Positions 8,674-16,883 of a stretch of DNA of 64,000 nucleotides are shown piece after piece. Made by a program: the position numbers and the translations under genes. The notes under the pieces are model-generated. The model did no database searches and was not told the origin of the DNA. It was given only the letters and a program-made list of their open reading frames with translations. How positions within the stretch are numbered: position 1 is the stretch's first letter; the number at the start of each line of letters is the position of its first letter. Source of the DNA: AP-15 sp035503615 (GTDB lineage: Bacteria; Pseudomonadota; Alphaproteobacteria; ATCC43930; CGMCC-115725); the NCBI GenBank assembly GCA_035503615.1, contig DATJTI010000068.1:42200-106199 (forward strand), in the 5' to 3' direction.

Positions 8674-8990
8674 CGGCGTCCGGATCGCCGCTGCCTCCTC
8701 GCCCGCGGCAATCGATCGCATCGCCGTCGCCAGCGGGCCGCACGCTCTCCGGGCGCGTGATCTCCTGGGCTGATTGGCCCCGCCTGTTGCGGCGCCGGGG
8801 CCGGAGGCGACGCCCAGCCGCGCGATTTCGCCGCGGCGGTGTGCATTTTGGTCCGGCGCCAAGTCCGGAACTTCCGAACCCTGCCAGAGTTTGTTCTCGG
8901 ATTATCGTGAATGGAGCCTCGTTTTGGGGAAAACCGGCTCCCGATGGCCGAACCGGACCGACCACAACAATCGAGCGAGGGCTTTGGCAG
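8674..8990. other. Intergenic stretch without a supported gene
   Basis: These 317 bases between the CHRD gene and the glycosyltransferase contain open frames in several directions but none with a plausible start and protein-like composition. The 3' half (about 8870-8950) is somewhat less GC-rich and may carry the glycosyltransferase promoter. Nothing more specific is visible. Confidence 0.4.
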
Positions 8991-10118
8991 ATGAGGATCG
9001 CGCAGGTTGCGCCGTTATATGAGAGCTGCCCACCGCAACTTTACGGTGGAACCGAGCGAGTCGTCTCGCATCTGACCGAAGAGCTGGTGCGCCAGGGGCA
9101 TGAGGTGACCTTGTTCGCGAGCGGCGATTCGCAAACCGCAGCGGTGCTGCAATCTCCTTGCGCCAGAGCGCTGCGCCTCGATCCCGATTGCCGCGACCCG
9201 ATTTTCTACCATCTGATCCTGATGAACCGGGTGGCGCAATGCGCCGACCAGTTCGACATCGTCCACTTCCACGCCGATTTTCTGCAATTTCCGCTGTTCG
9301 CACCACGCTGGCACAAGACGGTGACGACTTTGCACGGCCGGCTCGACCTGCCGGACCTGCCGCCGCTGATGCGCGAATTCACGATGATGCCGCTGGTGTC
9401 GATCTCCGAGGCACAGCGCGCGCCGGTGCCATGGGCCAACTGGTATGGCACGGTGCAGCACGGGCTGCCGCCCGGGCTCTACTCGCCCGGCCGCGGTGCC
9501 GGTGGCTATCTTGCCTTCATCGGCCGAATCAGCCCCGAAAAGCGGCCCGACCTGGCGATCGAGATCGCCCGCCGCGCCGGGCTGCCGCTGGTGATTGCGG
9601 CCAAGGTCGACAAGGTCGACCGCGACTATTACAAGGAACGGATCGTCCCGCTGCTCGCCGACCCGTTGATCGAGTTCATCGGCGAGATCGGCGATGCAGA
9701 AAAGGGCGCTTTCCTTGGCGACGCCGCGGCGTTGCTGTTTCCGATCGATTGGCCGGAGCCGTTTGGACTGGCAATGATAGAGGCGATGGCCAACGGCACA
9801 CCGGTGATCGCCTTTCGGCGCGGCTCGGTGCCTGAAATCGTCGACCCCGGCCTCACCGGGTTTGTCGTCGAGACCGTCGACGAGGCGGTCGCCGCGATCC
9901 CGCGCGCGCGGGCTCTCGATCGCCAGGCGATCCGGCGCCGCTTCGACGAGCGCTTCACGGTGGAGCGGATGGCACACGACTACCTGGCACTCTACGCCGA
10001 GGTGTTGCGGCGCGGCCCCGGCGCCGAACCCAGGGCCGGCGAACCCAGGGCCGGCGAACCCAGGGGCACCGAACCGGGGGCGACGGGCGTCCGCGCGGCG
10101 ACCGCGCAAAACGGCTGA
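8991..10118 (+). CDS. Glycosyltransferase family 4 (GT-B) protein
   Basis: Predicted retaining glycosyltransferase of 375 residues. It begins MRIAQVAPLYE, the normal GT4 N-terminus, which fixes the start at 8991 even though the frame is open far upstream. The glycine-rich acceptor loop (PPQLYGGTERVV) and the donor-site EPFGLAMIEAMANGTPVIA motif near residue 255 are both clear. The last 30 residues are a low-complexity tail with the pentapeptide GEPR-type repeat encoded by the 15-bp array. The gene is followed 25 bases later by a glycogen-debranching-type enzyme, suggesting a shared role in alpha-glucan or trehalose-like carbohydrate metabolism. Donor and acceptor are unknown. Confidence 0.92.
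   Translation: MRIAQVAPLYESCPPQLYGGTERVVSHLTEELVRQGHEVTLFASGDSQTAAVLQSPCARALRLDPDCRDPIFYHLILMNRVAQCADQFDIVHFHADFLQFPLFAPRWHKTVTTLHGRLDLPDLPPLMREFTMMPLVSISEAQRAPVPWANWYGTVQHGLPPGLYSPGRGAGGYLAFIGRISPEKRPDLAIEIARRAGLPLVIAAKVDKVDRDYYKERIVPLLADPLIEFIGEIGDAEKGAFLGDAAALLFPIDWPEPFGLAMIEAMANGTPVIAFRRGSVPEIVDPGLTGFVVETVDEAVAAIPRARALDRQAIRRRFDERFTVERMAHDYLALYAEVLRRGPGAEPRAGEPRAGEPRGTEPGATGVRAATAQNG
10020..10079 (+). repeat. Four-unit 15-bp in-frame repeat in the glycosyltransferase tail
   Basis: Units at 10020-10034, 10035-10049, 10050-10064 and 10065-10079. The second and third are identical (GCCGGCGAACCCAGG); the first and fourth are variants. They encode GAEPR, AGEPR, AGEPR and GTEPG at the C-terminal end of the glycosyltransferase, beyond the folded domain. 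Confidence 0.85.
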
Positions 10119-10143
10119 ACACCGCCGCAGCACTCGCCTCGCG

Positions 10144-12321
10144 ATGCCGCAAGCCACCGCTGCTGCGAGCGAGCCCTCCGCATTCTCGATCGAGGTGGCG
10201 CCCTTTCAGGAGCGCCGGCCGCGTGTTTTGAAACAGGGCGACACATTTGCGGTGTTTGGGCCGCGCGGCGATATCCTTGCCGCCGACCGCTCGCCCGAGG
10301 GCGTCTACCACCGCGACACGCGCTATCTGTCCTACCTCGAATTGCGCCTCGCCGGCGCACCGCTGTTGCTGCTCAGCTCGAATGTGCAGGAAGACAACGT
10401 CGTGCTGAGCGTCGATCTGACCAATCCCGACCTCGTCGTCGCGGATCGAGCTGCGGTCCGCGCCGAAATGATCCACGTCAACCGGCGCAAATACCTCTGG
10501 CAGAATTGCTGTTGGGAACGGCTGCTGGTGCGTAATTTTGACATGGTCGGGCACGAGCTGCTGCTGGATCTCTCCTTCGCCGCCGATTTTGCCGACATGT
10601 TCGAAGTTCGCGGCCAGAAACGGCCGCGGCGCGGGCGGTCGTCGATCGAGCGGTGCTCGGATTCGCTGGTCGTGCTGCGCTACGCCGGCCTCGACGGGGT
10701 CAAGCGAATGACCAGCCTCGGCTTCGAGCCGGCGCCGACCCGGCTCGACGGCACGACCGCGAGTTTCGCATTGTCGCTCGCACCGGGTGAGGCGATGGGG
10801 GTCGTGCTGCGGATCGCTTGTGACGAGGAGACGGCGGGCTGCGGCGCGGTCGGCCGGCGCTTCTACAGCTTGCTGCGCACCGCACGACGGGCGATGCGCA
10901 CGACCAGCGGGCGAGCCGCCAGCCTCGACAGCTCGAACTCGCTGTTCAACGAGCTGTCCCGCCGTTCGGTCGCCGATCTGTACATGCTGATCACCGACAC
11001 CGAGCACGGTCCCTATCCGTTTGCCGGCATCCCGTGGTTCAGCACCGCCTTTGGCCGCGATGGCATCATCACCGCGCTGCTGACGCTATGGGTCGATCCG
11101 CTGATCGCCAAGGGTGTCCTGAATTTCCTCGCCGCGACCCAGGCGACCGAAACCGCGCCCGAGCGCGATGCCGAGCCCGGGAAGATCCTGCACGAGATGC
11201 GCGATGGCGAGATGGCACGGCTCGGCGAGGTGCCGTTCGCGCGATATTACGGCAGCGTCGATGCGACCCCGCTGTTCGTCATGCTGATGGGCGAGTATTT
11301 CCGCCGCACCGGCGACATCGAGACGGTGCGATTGCTGTGGCCGAATGTCGAAGCCGCATTGCGCTGGTGCGACACCGACGGCGACCCGGATGGCGACGGC
11401 TTTGTCGAGTACCATCGCCGCGACGGCAGCGGTCTCGTGAACCAGGGCTGGAAGGATTCGCAGGACGCGATCTTTCACGAGGATGGCCGGCTGGCCGACG
11501 GGCCGATCGCGCTGTGCGAGGTGCAGGGCTACGTCTATGCTGCGAAGCAGCATGCCGCGGCACTGGCGCAGGCCCTCGGGCGCCCCTACACCGCGGCAGC
11601 ACTGGCGCGCCAGGCCGAGTTGCTGCGCCAGCGTTTCGAGGCGGCCTTCTGGTGCGAAGAACTGGGAACCTATGCGCTGGCGCTCGATGGCAGCAAAACC
11701 CCGTGCCGGGTGGTGGCCTCGAATGCCGGGCATGCGCTCTTGACCGGGATCGCCGCCCCGGAGCGGGCCCGCCGGGTCGCCGATACGCTGCTCGGAACCG
11801 CGTGCTTTTCCGGCTGGGGGGTGCGCACGGTCGCGGTGTCGGCGGCGCGCTACAACCCGATGTCGTATCACAACGGTTCGGTGTGGCCGCACGACAACGC
11901 GCTGATCGCCTTGGGGCTCGACCGCTACGGCTTCAAGACGGCTGCGGCGCGGATCTTTGCCGGCCTGCTCGACGCCGCCGGCTACATGGAACCGCGCCGC
12001 CTGCCCGAGCTGTTCTGTGGCTTTGCGTGGCGCAAGCTGACTGCGCCCACGCTCTATCCGGTGGCCTGCATTCCGCAGGCTTGGGCCAGCGCCGCGGTGC
12101 TTGCCCTGGTCCAGGCCTGTCTGGGGCTGAGATTTGGCGCCGCCGAAGCCGAGATCCGGCTCGACCATCCGATCCTGCCCGAGTTTCTCGATAGCCTGCA
12201 TGTGCGCGGGCTGCAGGGGGGCCGCGGCAGCGTCGATCTGAAGCTGCAGCGATCGGGCGCGGAGGTTGCGGTGACGGTCACTCGGCGCCAGGGAGAGGTG
12301 CCGATCGTGGTGTCGCGCTGA
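10144..12321 (+). CDS. Amylo-alpha-1,6-glucosidase / glycogen-debranching-like enzyme
   Basis: Large cytoplasmic enzyme of 725 residues, expected to act on alpha-glucan branches. The N-terminal domain has the GDE_N_bis pattern (VLKQGDTFAVFGPRGDI, then GVYHRDTRYLS). An (alpha/alpha)6 catalytic domain runs from about residue 280, with the FGRDGIITALLTLWV segment, a NQGWKDSQDAI segment near 435, and YHNGSVWPHDNALIA near 575. These are usual for bacterial amylo-alpha-1,6-glucosidases. The start ATG at 10144 follows the glycosyltransferase stop by 25 bases in the same direction, so an operon is likely. It may instead act on trehalose-type or sucrose-derived glucans. Confidence 0.93.
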   Translation: MPQATAAASEPSAFSIEVAPFQERRPRVLKQGDTFAVFGPRGDILAADRSPEGVYHRDTRYLSYLELRLAGAPLLLLSSNVQEDNVVLSVDLTNPDLVVADRAAVRAEMIHVNRRKYLWQNCCWERLLVRNFDMVGHELLLDLSFAADFADMFEVRGQKRPRRGRSSIERCSDSLVVLRYAGLDGVKRMTSLGFEPAPTRLDGTTASFALSLAPGEAMGVVLRIACDEETAGCGAVGRRFYSLLRTARRAMRTTSGRAASLDSSNSLFNELSRRSVADLYMLITDTEHGPYPFAGIPWFSTAFGRDGIITALLTLWVDPLIAKGVLNFLAATQATETAPERDAEPGKILHEMRDGEMARLGEVPFARYYGSVDATPLFVMLMGEYFRRTGDIETVRLLWPNVEAALRWCDTDGDPDGDGFVEYHRRDGSGLVNQGWKDSQDAIFHEDGRLADGPIALCEVQGYVYAAKQHAAALAQALGRPYTAAALARQAELLRQRFEAAFWCEELGTYALALDGSKTPCRVVASNAGHALLTGIAAPERARRVADTLLGTACFSGWGVRTVAVSAARYNPMSYHNGSVWPHDNALIALGLDRYGFKTAAARIFAGLLDAAGYMEPRRLPELFCGFAWRKLTAPTLYPVACIPQAWASAAVLALVQACLGLRFGAAEAEIRLDHPILPEFLDSLHVRGLQGGRGSVDLKLQRSGAEVAVTVTRRQGEVPIVVSR

Positions 12322-12327
12322 GGCGCG

Positions 12328-13092
12328 TCAAAAGCCGACGCCGAGCCGGGCGACCCGCGGCCCGAAATAGCCCTGCGGCAGCGACGGGGGCATGCCGAGC
12401 GCATGTTCCTCGCGGGTGACACAGCGCTTCGTCGCGTCGAACACGGCCTGCCAGCCGGGCGCCCCGGGTAGTGCCGCCAACAGGCACTGGTCGAAAAACG
12501 TGTAGACGCGGCCGGTCTGGCAACCGAAGGACGGCCGGTCGGCACGCGCCGCGGTCAGGATGATGCGGTTGGGGCGCCGCATCGCGCCGGCGGCAAAGCT
12601 GCCGGTGTAGCAGCCGGAGACGATGACGACCGTCGGCGCCGCGGCGCAGCCTCGCGACAGCGCCCGTGCCAACTCGTCCGGATGCAATGCCCGATCCGAT
12701 CGCGCCAGCCACAAGCCCTCGCCGCGCTCGCCATGCGAGGTCAGGAAAACGAGGCAGCGATCGCCGGGTCGCGCCGGCAGCCGGGCGATCTCCTGCAGCA
12801 GGCGCGCCGCGGTAGCCGGCTCGACCCCGCCATGGAGTTCGCTGCGGCTGGCGCTCAACCGATGGATATCGGCGGCCGGCACCCCTGCGGCGGCGAGCCG
12901 TCGGGCGAGGGCGCGGGTGGCGTCGTCGAACACCGGCTCGGCATCGTCGCCGGCGGCGAGCACGACCTGCCAGCGCGGCACCGTCCGTGTCGCCGCCGCC
13001 ACGCCGCCGGCCAGCAGTACCAGCCCCAGCCCGAGCCCCAGCCCTCGGGCGAGAACACGAGCCGATACCCGGGAGCGGAACCGAGGGGCCAT
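12328..13092 (-). CDS. Exported legumain-like (C13 family) cysteine protease homologue
   Basis: Predicted exported or membrane-anchored protein of 254 residues with a caspase-fold peptidase C13 domain. After a hydrophobic signal/anchor (about residues 12-34) it shows the catalytic His in FLTSHGERG and the catalytic Cys in VIVSGCYTGSF, correctly spaced on consecutive strands. A C-terminal YTFFDQCLL segment is typical of the bacterial branch. The start at 13092 puts the signal at the N-terminus; the frame is open further upstream, inside the transporter gene, but that is shadow coding. The stop lies seven bases from the convergent debranching gene. Bacterial C13 homologues lack a firm role, so the substrate is unknown. 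Confidence 0.85.
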   Translation of the reverse strand: MAPRFRSRVSARVLARGLGLGLGLVLLAGGVAAATRTVPRWQVVLAAGDDAEPVFDDATRALARRLAAAGVPAADIHRLSASRSELHGGVEPATAARLLQEIARLPARPGDRCLVFLTSHGERGEGLWLARSDRALHPDELARALSRGCAAAPTVVIVSGCYTGSFAAGAMRRPNRIILTAARADRPSFGCQTGRVYTFFDQCLLAALPGAPGWQAVFDATKRCVTREEHALGMPPSLPQGYFGPRVARLGVGF

Positions 13093-13203
13093 CGAACCGC
13101 CTTTCACGCTGGTTGCGCAAGCGATGCTATACTCCGCCCGATCGAGAAAACCCGGCGATGGCGACCGGCCTCGCCGAGCACAGCCAAACGGGGAGGTACC
13201 GCC

Positions 13204-13497
13204 GTGCCGACATACATCATGCTCGCGAACTGGACCGACCAGGGCGCGCAAAAGGTCAAGGATTCGCCGCGGCGGCTCGACACCGCCAAGAAGGCGCTCG
13301 TTGAAATGGGCGGCGAGTTCAAGGGTCTCTATATGACGATGGGGGATTATGACCTGATTGCGATCTATGAGGCGCCGGACGATGCCGTCGCCGCCCGCTT
13401 CACATTGCTGCTCGGCATGCCCGGCACGCTGCGCACCAAAACCATGAAGGCGTTCCCCGAAGCAGCCTATCGCCAGATCATCGCCACGCTCGGCTAG
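13204..13497 (+). CDS. GYD-domain protein
   Basis: Small (97 residues) GYD-family protein with a ferredoxin-like fold in the family. It has the diagnostic N-terminus PTYIMLANWTDQGAQKVKDS and the GLYMTMGDYDLIAIYEAPDD core containing the GDYD signature. A GTG start at 13204 is preceded by GGGGAGG, and no ATG fits the family start. The function is not known. Its TAG stop shares CTAG with the stop of the convergent EmrB-like transporter. It is divergent from the C13 protease gene, with a 111-base gap that should hold both promoters. Confidence 0.9.
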   Translation: MPTYIMLANWTDQGAQKVKDSPRRLDTAKKALVEMGGEFKGLYMTMGDYDLIAIYEAPDDAVAARFTLLLGMPGTLRTKTMKAFPEAAYRQIIATLG

Positions 13498-15050
13498 TCG
13501 AGCCCGGCGAGTGCGGCGCCGCCGGGAACCTGCGGTGGCCGCCGCAGCAGCAGCAAGAGCGGCATCGCCGCGACCACCAGGATCATCATCAGCATGAAAT
13601 CGTCGAGATAGGCAACCATCGCCGCCTGGCGCGTCGCCTCGGCATTGAGCGCCGCCACCCCCGCGGGTGTCGTCAGGCTGAAGGGTGCTGCCAGGCTGAA
13701 AGCTGGGCCGACCTGCGGGGCGCGGGCAAGCGGGTTGTCGGGCCGCAGCTGCTCGATCAGGCGCGAATGCACGACCTGAGTGTTCTGGTCGAGCAGCGCC
13801 TCGACGATCGAAATCCCGATGCTGCCGCCGATATTGCGCATCAGGCTGAAGATCGCGGTGCCCTGGGTCAGGGTGTGCCGCGGCAGCGTCGAAAAGGTGA
13901 TGATGCTGAGCGGGGTGAAGACAAGGCCGAGGCCGATCCCCTGCGACACCCCGGTCGAGATCACCGGACCCATTCCCATATAGAGCGAGAACCCGGTCAT
14001 CTGCCACATCGACACCGCGGTGACCACGAGCCCGCCGAGGATGATCAGCCGGGTATCGACCCGGCCGACGATGCGCGCGACGAGGATCATCGCGATCATC
14101 GTGCCGACCCCGCGCGGTGCGGTCACCAGCCCGGTCGTGAAGACCGGGTAGTTCATCAGGTCCTGCAGCATCGTCGGCAACAGCGTCATCGTGCCGTAGA
14201 GCGGGATGCCGACGAGGAACATGATCAGCGTGCCGGCGACGCAATTGGCGTCCTTCAAGAGCTCGCGGTTCAGAAACGAGCGTTCGTTGGCGGTCGCGGT
14301 ATGGACGATGAACAGATAGAGGCACAGCCCGGCGATGATCGTCTCGATCCAGATCTCGGCCGAGCCATACCAGTCCTTCAGCTCGCCGCGGTCGAGCAGC
14401 ATCTGCAGCGCGCCGATCGCCAGGCTCAGCGTGACAAAGCCGAAGAAATCGAACCCCTCGCGCTGCGCGCGGTGGGTTTCACGGATAAAGATCATGATCC
14501 CGCCGGCGGCGAGGATTCCGACCGGCAGGTTGATGTAGAAGACCCAGCGCCAGCTGTAGTCTTGGGTCAGCCAGCCGCCGAGCGCCGGGCCGATGATCGG
14601 GCCGAGGATCACCCCCATGCCCCAGATCGCCATGGCCTGGCCGTGGCGATGCGGCGGATTGATCTGCAGCAGCACGGCTTGCGACAACGGCACCAGGGCC
14701 GCCCCGCAGATGCCCTGGAGCAGGCGAAAGATCACCAGTTGCGCGAGGCTCTGCGAGATGCCGCACAGCGCGGAGGCGAGGGTGAAGCCGGTAACCGAGA
14801 TCAGGAACACATATTTGATGCCGAACCGCCCGGCCAGCCATCCGGTCAGCGGCGTCATGATCGCAGCGGCGACGATATAGGAGGTCACCACCCATGCGAT
14901 CTGGTCCTGCGAGGCCGACAGGCCGCCCTGCATGTGCGGCAACGCGACATTGGCGATCGTGGTGTCGACCCCCTGCATGAAGGTCGCCAGCATGATCGAA
15001 ACGGTGATCCAGCCCCGGTTCGGCACCGGGGCAGCGATGCTAGAATTCAC
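13494..15050 (-). CDS. emrB: DHA2-family MFS efflux transporter (EmrB/QacA type), copy 1
   Basis: Inner-membrane proton-driven multidrug exporter of 518 residues with about 14 hydrophobic segments, as in EmrB. Family motifs are visible: the first-helix segment ATFMQGVDTTIANVALPHM, the WVVTSYIVAAAIMTPLTGWL motif in helix 2, and GPALGGWL in helix 5. It follows emrA with a GTGA overlap, so its GTG start is coupled to the emrA stop, and it is the last gene of marR-emrA-emrB. Together with EmrA it should form a tripartite pump with a TolC-like channel encoded elsewhere. Drug specificity cannot be read from sequence. Two close paralogues lie upstream on the same strand. Confidence 0.93.
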   Translation of the reverse strand: MNSSIAAPVPNRGWITVSIMLATFMQGVDTTIANVALPHMQGGLSASQDQIAWVVTSYIVAAAIMTPLTGWLAGRFGIKYVFLISVTGFTLASALCGISQSLAQLVIFRLLQGICGAALVPLSQAVLLQINPPHRHGQAMAIWGMGVILGPIIGPALGGWLTQDYSWRWVFYINLPVGILAAGGIMIFIRETHRAQREGFDFFGFVTLSLAIGALQMLLDRGELKDWYGSAEIWIETIIAGLCLYLFIVHTATANERSFLNRELLKDANCVAGTLIMFLVGIPLYGTMTLLPTMLQDLMNYPVFTTGLVTAPRGVGTMIAMILVARIVGRVDTRLIILGGLVVTAVSMWQMTGFSLYMGMGPVISTGVSQGIGLGLVFTPLSIITFSTLPRHTLTQGTAIFSLMRNIGGSIGISIVEALLDQNTQVVHSRLIEQLRPDNPLARAPQVGPAFSLAAPFSLTTPAGVAALNAEATRQAAMVAYLDDFMLMMILVVAAMPLLLLLRRPPQVPGGAALAGLD

Positions 15051-16237
15051 CGCGCCGCCGTCTGAGTGGTCCGATCATCAAGCCAGCCGAACAGCTGCTT
15101 CACCCGTTCCAGCATCGGCCGGTGATACCCCGTGTCGACCTCGACATCGGCACTGAGCCCGGCGGCGAGCCGATAGCGCGGATCGAGCTTGTCGAAGCTG
15201 AGCCGCACCGGCAGCCGCTGGACCACTTTGACCCAGTTGCCGGTGGCGTTTTCGGCCGGCAACAGCGAAAAGGTCAGCCCGGTCCCCGGGCTCAAGCTCT
15301 GAACCTTGGCGTGAAACACGACATCGGGATAAGTGTCGATCGCGATCGTGGCATCCTGACCCGGGTGCATGTGGGTGAGTTGGGTTTCCTTGAAATTGGC
15401 GGTCACCCAGATGCGCTTGGCCGAGACCAGCGAGAACAGCGTCGTCGGCATCGAGCCGGTGTCCACCCCCTGAACCCAGTCGCCGACCTGGAGCTGGTCG
15501 ACCTTGGTGACGATGCCATCCTCGGGCGCGCGCACCACCGTGTAGGACAGGTTCAGCTCGGCGCGATCGAGTGCGGCCTGGGCATGCTGCACCATCGGAT
15601 GGTCATCGACCGGGATGTCGGGATCGCCGCCAAGGCTGGCGAGGGCGCTGGCGACGTCCTCCGCTTTCGCGGCGAGTTGCTCACGGGCGATCTTGTAGGC
15701 GTGGTTGGTCTGGTCGTATTGCGACTGCGAGGCGGTGCCGGTAGACAGGAGCCGCTGCTGGCGCTGCAGCTCGCGCTGCTGATACATCAGCGTCGCCTCG
15801 GTCGCCGCGGCATCGGCCTTCTTCTCCTGATAGGTGGCCTTCATCGCCTCGATCTGAAGTTTGACCGCGGCGAGCTGGGCCTTGGCTTCCTCGACGGCGA
15901 TGCGGAACGGGCGCTGATCGAGCGTGAAGAGCACCTGGCCGGCCTTGACGCGCTCGTTGTCGTGCACATCGACCGTCGCGACCCGGCCCGATATCTCGTT
16001 GCTGATCGAGACCCGCGCCGCATCGACATAGGCATCATCGGTCGACACATATTGCCCGCTCGTCAGATACCACCAGCCGCCGGCGACCAACACGATGATC
16101 GGGCCGAACAGCATCAGCGGCAGCCGCAGCCGCTGCCGCCAGGACCGGTGCCGGCGGCTGATCGCCGGCCGCCCCTCCACGGCGGCGCGCAGCGCGCCGA
16201 GTGTCGGAGCCGCTTCGTCGTCGGCTGAAGTCGTCAT
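15047..16237 (-). CDS. emrA: HlyD-family membrane fusion protein (EmrA type)
   Basis: Periplasmic adaptor of a drug-efflux pump, 396 residues. A cytoplasmic N-terminal tail precedes one membrane anchor (about residues 35-58, PLMLFGPIIVLVAGGWWYL). The lipoyl half-motifs follow (VDVHDNERVKAGQVLFTLD, and later APEDGIVTKVDQLQVGDWV) on either side of a long alpha-helical hairpin rich in Gln and Glu. The ATG overlaps the marR stop by ATGA, and its own stop overlaps the emrB GTG. This is the only adaptor in the transporter region, so the other two EmrB paralogues either share it or act alone. Confidence 0.94.
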   Translation of the reverse strand: MTTSADDEAAPTLGALRAAVEGRPAISRRHRSWRQRLRLPLMLFGPIIVLVAGGWWYLTSGQYVSTDDAYVDAARVSISNEISGRVATVDVHDNERVKAGQVLFTLDQRPFRIAVEEAKAQLAAVKLQIEAMKATYQEKKADAAATEATLMYQQRELQRQQRLLSTGTASQSQYDQTNHAYKIAREQLAAKAEDVASALASLGGDPDIPVDDHPMVQHAQAALDRAELNLSYTVVRAPEDGIVTKVDQLQVGDWVQGVDTGSMPTTLFSLVSAKRIWVTANFKETQLTHMHPGQDATIAIDTYPDVVFHAKVQSLSPGTGLTFSLLPAENATGNWVKVVQRLPVRLSFDKLDPRYRLAAGLSADVEVDTGYHRPMLERVKQLFGWLDDRTTQTAAR

Positions 16238-16758
16238 TGCTGGCCCCCGACCGGCGCCAGCGCGGTCCCGAGCGCCATGCGACGGCGCATCGCGCGCTGG
16301 CCCGGCGGCTCCTGCGGCTCGGACGGCGTCGCGGTTTCGGCAAGACTGCGGTGAACCCGGCGCAACAGCTCGACGAGAAGCCGCCCCTCATCCTCGGACA
16401 GGCTGGCGAACGCCTCGCGCCGCACCTCGGCCGACAGCTCCAGGATGCGGGTCAGGATCGGCCGCGCCTTCTCGGTCAGGAACAGGCGGCGGGCGCGGCG
16501 ATCACCGGGGTCGAGGCGGCGCTCGATCCAGCCGTCCTCCTCCATCCGGTCGATCTGCCGAACGAGCGTCATCGGCTTGATTTCGAGCAGATCGGCGAGA
16601 CCGGCCTGGTGGATACCCTCATGCCGGGCGAGATAGCCCAGGACGCGGCATTGCGACCGGGTCATGCCGAGGAACAGCAACGCCTGGCGGTTGAAACGCC
16701 GCTCAAACAGGCGGGCAACATCGTGGACGAGATAGCCGAAGCTGCGTTCGAGTTTCAT
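16234..16758 (-). CDS. MarR-family transcriptional regulator
   Basis: Winged-helix regulator of 174 residues, first gene of the marR-emrA-emrB operon. The recognition region (HEGIHQAGLADLLEIKPMTLVRQIDRMEEDG) and the wing with DPGDRRARRLFLTEKA are standard MarR features. It most likely represses its own operon and is relieved by a pump substrate; that is inference from gene order. The sequence upstream (16759-16830) is AT-rich with TATTAT on the coding strand, but I cannot define an operator. The C-terminal tail after residue 140 is Arg- and Pro-rich. Confidence 0.93.
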   Translation of the reverse strand: MKLERSFGYLVHDVARLFERRFNRQALLFLGMTRSQCRVLGYLARHEGIHQAGLADLLEIKPMTLVRQIDRMEEDGWIERRLDPGDRRARRLFLTEKARPILTRILELSAEVRREAFASLSEDEGRLLVELLRRVHRSLAETATPSEPQEPPGQRAMRRRMALGTALAPVGGQQ

Positions 16759-16883
16759 CTGGCTGCTGGACTACTAAAAGAACTGTCCCTCGGTGATAAT
16801 AAGCTATGATACGGAAATTGCACGCGGCGCCATCCGTTTCCGATCGCGCAGCTGGTAGAACGGAATTCGATGGCTCGCCGCGC
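16759..16883 (-). promoter_or_regulatory. Upstream region of marR-emrAB with shared CCATCGAATT box
   Basis: The minus strand contains CCATCGAATT at about 16865-16874, roughly 110 bases before the marR start. The same decamer occurs upstream of the two other EmrB-like genes (about 18560 and 20350). The proximal 60 bases are AT-rich and should hold the promoter. The shared box suggests common control or shared ancestry of the three upstream regions. Confidence 0.35.

Noticed and set aside
8127..8990. N-terminal extension of the glycosyltransferase
   Set aside because: The extension overlaps the CHRD gene out of frame and is not protein-like; the GT4 fold begins at 8991.
12328..14325. Single 665-residue fusion of transporter-like sequence and C13 protease
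   Set aside because: The upstream half is an out-of-frame shadow of the EmrB gene; the protease has its own start and signal at 13092.
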